A DNA stretch of 9,427 nucleotides from Pseudomonadota bacterium (GTDB lineage Bacteria; Pseudomonadota; Gammaproteobacteria; Pseudomonadales; Oleiphilaceae), in contig JAEZAA010000185.1 in assembly GCA_023430625.1 (NCBI GenBank), positions 1 through 9,427 on the forward strand. The letters are read 5' to 3'. Shown in pieces: positions 5,631 to 9,427 of the stretch; the stretch's first letter is position 1, and each line of letters opens with the position of its first letter. A model generated the notes under the pieces. It made no database searches, was not told where the DNA came from, and saw only the letters and a list, made by a program, of their open reading frames with translations. The position numbers and the translations under genes were made by a program.

Positions 5631-6698
5631 ATGCCAAGTTCCGCTAATCGTCTGACCAAGGATAAGCGCCCGACCATCGCGCTGGTGCTGGGAAGTGGCG
5701 GCGCCCGCGGTTACGCCCATGTGGGGGTGCTGGAGGTCTTGCAGGAGCGCGGCTACAACATCGTGGCCATTGCGGGTTGCTCCATGGGCGCCTTGGTCGG
5801 CGGCATTTATGCGGCGGGCAAGTTGACCCAGTTCAAGGACTGGACGACGGGGCTGGGACAGTTCGACATCCTGCGTCTTCTGGATATTTCCCTGTCCTCA
5901 CCAGGCGCTATCCGGGGAGAAAAAGTCTTTTCCGTGGTGCGCGAGCTGATCGGCGATGTCCGCATCGAGGATCTTCCGCTGAGTTACACCGCCGTTGCTG
6001 CCGATCTGTTGCATCACAAGGAAATCTGGTTTCAGGAAGGCCCATTGCACAAGGCCATCCGTGCCTCCGTCGCAATCCCAAGTCTCATTACGCCGGTCGT
6101 GTACGGCGAGCGGGTGCTGGTGGATGGCGGGCTCTTGAATCCCTTGCCCATCATTCCGACGATTGCGGCTCACGCGGATTACATCGTTGCGGTCAATCTC
6201 AGCTTTTATGACGAGCGTTCGGAAAGCCTGCTGTTCAAACAGGCCAAGAGCAAGGTGGGGCTCGATGACTGGATGAGCGGGCTGAAGCAAAAGGCGGCAC
6301 AGCTCTTCGATCGCGACACCAAGGCTGTGATGACGGCGGTTCAGACCGACGAGGTGACGCAGACCCTGAGCCACGCGTCCACGGCGGAATCCAGTAGCGC
6401 CGACGAGGTTCCCACTGGGGCGCTAATCGAGCCGGGTACCCTGGCTGATGAAGAAATGCGCCAGTTGGCCATCGGCAAATTCGACATCATGAACCTCGCC
6501 TTCGAGACCATGCAGAGTTCGCTCACCCAATACAAGCTGGCCGGGTATCCACCGGATATTCTCATCAACGTACCCAAGGGAGTCTGCCGCACCTTTGATT
6601 ACCACAAGGCGCCGGAATTGATTCAACTGGGACGCCATCTGGCGACAGAAGTGCTGGATAAGGCGGAAGCAGAAGGACGGCTCAAGCCGAAGGGCTGA
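5631..6698 (+). CDS. Patatin-like phospholipase (RssA-type)
   Basis: A 355-residue patatin-family lipid acyl hydrolase with a Ser-Asp dyad. Motifs in order: the oxyanion glycine-rich GSGGARGYAHVGVLEVL (21-37), the nucleophile GCSMG (49-53, Ser51) and DGG (165-167, Asp165) followed by LLNPLPI, the classic patatin set. ASVAIPSLITPV (145-156) is also typical of bacterial RssA-type members. There is no signal peptide, so it is probably cytoplasmic or membrane-associated. It is longer than E. coli RssA (about 300 residues): residues about 196-275 form a low-complexity, Ser/Asp/Glu-rich insertion, followed by a conserved-looking C-terminal part (PPDILINVPKGVCRTFDYHKA). The start at 5631 has GAGGA 7 bases upstream. 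It is 33 bases after the DUF4892 gene and probably in the same operon. The physiological lipid substrate is unknown. Confidence 0.92.
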   Translation: MPSSANRLTKDKRPTIALVLGSGGARGYAHVGVLEVLQERGYNIVAIAGCSMGALVGGIYAAGKLTQFKDWTTGLGQFDILRLLDISLSSPGAIRGEKVFSVVRELIGDVRIEDLPLSYTAVAADLLHHKEIWFQEGPLHKAIRASVAIPSLITPVVYGERVLVDGGLLNPLPIIPTIAAHADYIVAVNLSFYDERSESLLFKQAKSKVGLDDWMSGLKQKAAQLFDRDTKAVMTAVQTDEVTQTLSHASTAESSSADEVPTGALIEPGTLADEEMRQLAIGKFDIMNLAFETMQSSLTQYKLAGYPPDILINVPKGVCRTFDYHKAPELIQLGRHLATEVLDKAEAEGRLKPKG

Positions 6699-6702
6699 GC
6701 CG
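6678..6702. terminator. Hairpin at the convergent ends of the patatin gene and folE
   Basis: CGGCTCA (6678-6684) and TGAGCCG (6696-6702) form a perfect 7-bp stem, extended after a bulged A by GCC/GGC around a GAAG loop. It contains the patatin stop codon and lies 10 bases beyond the folE stop, so it could act for both genes. Neither side has a good T-run, so intrinsic termination is unproven. Confidence 0.4.
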
Positions 6703-6712
6703 ATTTAGCGAA

Positions 6713-7255
6713 TCAGCGACCGGCGAGCGCAAGAAACTCGGCGCGGGTGGTGGGGTTGTCGCGGAACGAGCCCAGCATCATCGAGGTTTTCATCACCGAA
6801 TTCTGCTTCTCGACGCCACGCATCATCATGCACATATGCTGTGCTTCGATGATGACACCAACGCCTTCGGCATCGGTGATCTCCATCAAGGATTCGGCGA
6901 TCTGCTTGGTCAGGTTTTCCTGAATCTGCAGGCGGCGGGCGAACATATCCACTATGCGGGCGATCTTGGACAGGCCAATGACCTTGCCGGTGGGAATGTA
7001 GGCCACGTGGCACTTGCCGATAAAGGGCAGCAGGTGGTGCTCGCAGAGGGAGTAGAGTTCGATGTCCTTGACCAGGACCATCTCGTTGTTATCAGAAGGG
7101 AACAAGGCTCCGTTGACGACCTCGTCGAGACTCTGCCGGTAACCCTTGGTGAGAAACTCAAAGGCTTTGGCGGCGCGCTCGGGAGTATCCCGCAATCCTT
7201 CGCGATCGAGGTTTTCACCGATATTGGTGATGATGCGGGAAAATTCCTCTTTCAT
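6713..7255 (-). CDS. folE: GTP cyclohydrolase I (type IA)
   Basis: A homodecameric-family cytosolic enzyme that converts GTP to 7,8-dihydroneopterin triphosphate, the first step of tetrahydrofolate and pterin synthesis. The 180 residues contain the zinc ligands Cys71 and His74 in SLCEHHLLPF and Cys142 in QHMCMMMRG. Also present are REGLRDTPERAAKA (18-31), AYIPTGKVIGLSKIARIVDMF (85-105, in two motifs) and RLQIQENLT (108-116), all diagnostic of FolE. The frame is open to 7558, but the segment above 7255 overlaps prmB and does not resemble FolE. The ATG at 7253-7255 gives the usual length of about 180, with only a weak AGAG as ribosome site. The gene is convergent with the patatin gene and divergent from prmB. 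Pseudomonas has a folE copy near prmB-aroC too, so this arrangement looks ancestral. Confidence 0.96.
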   Translation of the reverse strand: MKEEFSRIITNIGENLDREGLRDTPERAAKAFEFLTKGYRQSLDEVVNGALFPSDNNEMVLVKDIELYSLCEHHLLPFIGKCHVAYIPTGKVIGLSKIARIVDMFARRLQIQENLTKQIAESLMEITDAEGVGVIIEAQHMCMMMRGVEKQNSVMKTSMMLGSFRDNPTTRAEFLALAGR

Positions 7256-7276
7256 GCGGTTCTGGATCTCTAGCTT

Positions 7277-7301
7277 GTAAGAAGTAACTGGTAAAAAGTA
7301 A
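7277..7301. repeat. Four GTAA repeats at exact 7-bp spacing upstream of folE
   Basis: GTAA begins at 7277, 7284, 7291 and 7298, giving GTAAGAA-GTAACTG-GTAAAAA-GTAATG; on the minus (folE) strand this is TTAC every 7 bases. It occupies -22 to -46 relative to the folE start, inside the promoter or leader. Fixed-period direct repeats of this sort can be binding sites for tandem transcription factors, but no known regulator is recognised. Confidence 0.55.
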
Positions 7302-7354
7302 TGCACCAAAAAAGGGTAACGGTACCGAAAAAGCATGAGAGGGTAAAGCAGACT

Positions 7355-7384
7355 TTGAGTGTGGTCGGTACTTGCCCGTATAAT
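7355..7384 (+). promoter_or_regulatory. Sigma-70 promoter of prmB-aroC
   Basis: TTGAGT (7355-7360, 4 of 6 to consensus), an 18-base spacer and a perfect TATAAT (7379-7384). Transcription would start near 7391 and leave a leader of only about 24 bases before the GTG of prmB. Confidence 0.7.
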
Positions 7385-7414
7385 GGTGCCCTTTGTTCGG
7401 GATAGGGCCGCACC

Positions 7415-8350
7415 GTGTTCTCCAAAGATATACTCGCCCAGCTTCATACCATTCGCGATTTCATCCGCTACGCCTTGTCCCGCTTCAATGAAGCGCAATT
7501 GTTCTATGGCCATGGCACGGACAACGCCTGGGATGAAGCCGTCCATTTGGTGCTTCACACCCTACATCTGCCCTGGGATACGGACCCGTCCATGCTGGAC
7601 GCCAACCTGACGGAGGCGGAAAAGCACGAGGTACTGGAAAAGATCCGGCTGCGGGCCGAGAACCGGATCCCAGCGCCCTATCTGATGGGTGAGGCCTGGT
7701 TCATGGGGCTGCCGTTTTACGTGGACGAGCGCGTGTTGATTCCGCGCTCGCCCATTGGTGAATTGCTGCTGAACGAGTGTGAGCCCTGGCTGCAGGCCGA
7801 ACAGGTTCACCGGGTGCTGGATCTGTGCTGTGGCAGTGGTTGTATCGGCATCGGTGCTGCGCTGGTGTTCCCGGATGCCCTGGTGGACGTGGTGGACATT
7901 TCCGAGGACGCCTTGCGGGTGGCCCGCAAGAATATCGGACGTCATCAGGTCGAGGACCGGGTGCAGGCGATCCAATCCGACCTGTTCGAGAATCTCACCG
8001 ACCGCTACGATCTCATTCTCTGCAATCCGCCCTACGTGGATGCCTCCGACATGAACGGGCTGCCCATGGAGTTTCGCCATGAACCGCGCCTGGGGCTGGA
8101 GGCCGGCGACGATGGTCTGGATCTGGTACGGGTGATCCTGCGCGATGCGGCGGACTACCTGACGGAAGATGGCTGTCTGGTGGTGGAAGTCGGCAACAGC
8201 GCGGCGGCCTTGGAAGATGCCTATCCCGACGTCGCCTTCACCTGGCTGGAATTCGAACGCGGCGGTGAGGGCGTGTTCTTGATGACGGCGGAAGAATTGA
8301 ATCGGCACAGTGCGCTGTTTCGCAAACAGGCGTCTGTGGTACAGGAATAA
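7415..8350 (+). CDS. prmB: Ribosomal protein L3 N5-glutamine methyltransferase
   Basis: S-adenosylmethionine-dependent methyltransferase of the HemK/PrmB family that methylates a glutamine of ribosomal protein L3 (uL3) during 50S assembly. The 311 residues include an N-terminal helical substrate-recognition part (1-90), FYVDERVLIPRSPIGELL (101-118), the SAM-binding glycine motif LDLCCGSGCIGI (135-146), the acidic end of strand 2 VVDIS (159-163) and the catalytic NPPYVDA (204-210) that holds the glutamine amide. PRSPIGELL, with Ser-Pro where PrmC has the E-T-E type motif, separates PrmB from the release-factor enzyme PrmC. The start is a GTG at 7415, preceded by ATAGGG 7 bases upstream and placed just after a strong promoter. 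It is followed 20 bases later by aroC, an order known in other gammaproteobacteria. Confidence 0.94.
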   Translation: MFSKDILAQLHTIRDFIRYALSRFNEAQLFYGHGTDNAWDEAVHLVLHTLHLPWDTDPSMLDANLTEAEKHEVLEKIRLRAENRIPAPYLMGEAWFMGLPFYVDERVLIPRSPIGELLLNECEPWLQAEQVHRVLDLCCGSGCIGIGAALVFPDALVDVVDISEDALRVARKNIGRHQVEDRVQAIQSDLFENLTDRYDLILCNPPYVDASDMNGLPMEFRHEPRLGLEAGDDGLDLVRVILRDAADYLTEDGCLVVEVGNSAAALEDAYPDVAFTWLEFERGGEGVFLMTAEELNRHSALFRKQASVVQE

Positions 8351-8370
8351 ACAGGACTCGAGCGTACAAG

Positions 8371-9427
8371 ATGTCAGGCAATAGCTTCGGAAAACTCTTT
8401 ACCGTCACCACCTTTGGCGAGAGTCACGGACCCGCGCTGGGCTGTATCGTGGATGGCTGCCCTCCGGGCCTGGCGCTGACCGAGGCTGATCTGCAGCTTG
8501 ATCTGGATCGGCGCAAGCCGGGCACGTCCCAGTTCACCACCCAGCGGCGTGAAGCGGATGAGGTGAGAATCCTCTCTGGCGTGTTCGAGGGCAAGACCAC
8601 GGGCACACCGATCGGGTTGATCATCGAGAATACCGACCAGCGCTCCAAGGATTACAGCGACATCAAGGACAGCTTCCGTCCGGCCCATGCCGACTACACC
8701 TATACCCATAAGTACGGAACACGGGACTATCGGGGTGGTGGGCGTTCCTCCGCGCGGGAAACTGCCATGCGGGTGGCCGCGGGCGCCATCGCCAAGAAGT
8801 ATCTGCGGGAACGGCTCGGGGTCGAGGTGCGCGGCTATCTGTCCCAGCTGGGCCCGATCAAGGTCGAGCAGGTCGACTGGTCCATCGTCAACAGCAATCC
8901 ATTCTTCTGCCCGGATGCGGACAAGATCCCGCAGATGGAAGAGTACATGGAAAAGCTGCGTAAGGAAGGCGAGTCCATCGGCGCCAAGATTACCGTGGTG
9001 GCCAGCTCGGTACCGCCGGGGCTTGGCGAGCCAATCTTTGATCGGCTCGATGCCGAGTTGGCTCACGCACTTATGAGCATCAACGCGGTCAAAGGCGTGG
9101 AGATCGGCGCAGGCTTTGCGGCGATTGAGCAGAAAGGCACGCAGCATCGGGATGAGATGACCCCGGAGGGCTTTCTTTCCAATCAGGCTGGCGGAATCCT
9201 TGGCGGAATCTCCACTGGGCAGGACATCATTGCCCACATTGCGCTCAAGCCGACATCGAGCCTGCGTCTGCCTGGGCGTAGTATCAATGTGCAGGGCGAA
9301 CCCATCGAGGTGATCACCAAAGGGCGCCACGATCCCTGTGTAGGCATTCGCGCCACACCGATTGCCGAAGCCATGATGGCTCTGACCCTGATGGATCATT
9401 ACCTGCGTCATCGCGCCCAGAACATGG
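8371..9427 (+). CDS. aroC: Chorismate synthase, truncated at the right window edge
   Basis: Catalyses the last shikimate-pathway step, 5-enolpyruvylshikimate-3-phosphate to chorismate, with reduced FMN as cofactor, in the cytoplasm. The 352 visible residues start MSGNSFGKLFTVTTFGESHG and carry the family signatures: FGESHG with His19, DYRGGGRSSARETAMRVAAG (119-138), SNQAGGILGGISTGQ (270-284) and RHDPCVGIRATPIAEAM (319-335). E. coli AroC is 361 residues, so only about ten are missing past base 9427, and no stop is seen. The ATG at 8371 is preceded by AGGA at a rather long distance (about 14 bases); the close alignment of the N-terminus with the family fixes the start. The gap from prmB is 20 bases and no promoter is evident, so the two are probably one transcript. 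Confidence 0.97.
   Translation, partial: MSGNSFGKLFTVTTFGESHGPALGCIVDGCPPGLALTEADLQLDLDRRKPGTSQFTTQRREADEVRILSGVFEGKTTGTPIGLIIENTDQRSKDYSDIKDSFRPAHADYTYTHKYGTRDYRGGGRSSARETAMRVAAGAIAKKYLRERLGVEVRGYLSQLGPIKVEQVDWSIVNSNPFFCPDADKIPQMEEYMEKLRKEGESIGAKITVVASSVPPGLGEPIFDRLDAELAHALMSINAVKGVEIGAGFAAIEQKGTQHRDEMTPEGFLSNQAGGILGGISTGQDIIAHIALKPTSSLRLPGRSINVQGEPIEVITKGRHDPCVGIRATPIAEAMMALTLMDHYLRHRAQNM

Noticed and set aside
7256..7558. N-terminal extension of folE by about 100 codons
   Set aside because: The extension overlaps the start of prmB and its promoter, and FolE proteins of this kind are about 180 residues, which matches the ATG at 7255.
8374..9411. A 345-codon open frame on the minus strand across aroC
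   Set aside because: It is the mirror of a strongly conserved chorismate synthase; its translation has no recognisable domain and long antisense open frames are common in GC-rich genes.

Overview
The window looks like the chromosome of a gammaproteobacterium of the Pseudomonas/Oceanospirillales type. The evidence is the oscA-sbp pair, a PilZ of the type IV pilus kind, a DUF4892 protein, and folE beside prmB-aroC, all with G+C-rich codon use. I do not name a genus. I see no insertion sequence, CRISPR array, rRNA, tRNA or phage gene. Almost everything is a housekeeping or nutrient-uptake gene.

Layout, left to right. (1) Minus strand, 1-987: a sulfur-starvation module. oscA (small DUF2292/YezD-type protein, GTG start) is followed by a sulfate-binding periplasmic protein gene that runs off the left edge. 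The AT-rich leader upstream of oscA holds a plausible sigma-70 promoter and a dyad (TATTC-N7-GAATA) placed like a LysR-type (CysB-like) activator site. (2) Minus strand, 1184-2158: znuA, the periplasmic zinc-binding protein, with a Zur-box-like palindrome about 45 bp upstream. No znuB, znuC or zur gene is in the window. (3) Intergenic 2159-2462: Zur site, two further dyads, no convincing gene. (4) Plus strand, 2463-6698: pilZ, then tatD, an alpha/beta hydrolase, a secreted DUF4892 protein and a patatin-like phospholipase. The middle genes overlap by 10 and 1 bases, so tatD-hydrolase-DUF4892 (probably with patatin) reads as one operon. (5) Minus strand, 6713-7255: folE (GTP cyclohydrolase I), convergent with the patatin gene. 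(6) Plus strand, 7415 to the right edge: prmB (ribosomal protein L3 glutamine methyltransferase) and aroC (chorismate synthase, lacking only about its last ten residues), driven by a promoter with a perfect TATAAT.

The genes fall into separate jobs: sulfate acquisition, zinc acquisition, pilus assembly/envelope and lipid hydrolysis, folate/pterin and aromatic precursor synthesis, and ribosome modification. I found no new multi-gene system. The most interesting material is regulatory: the dyad before oscA, the Zur-like operator on an apparently solitary znuA, and four exactly 7-bp-spaced GTAA repeats just upstream of folE.
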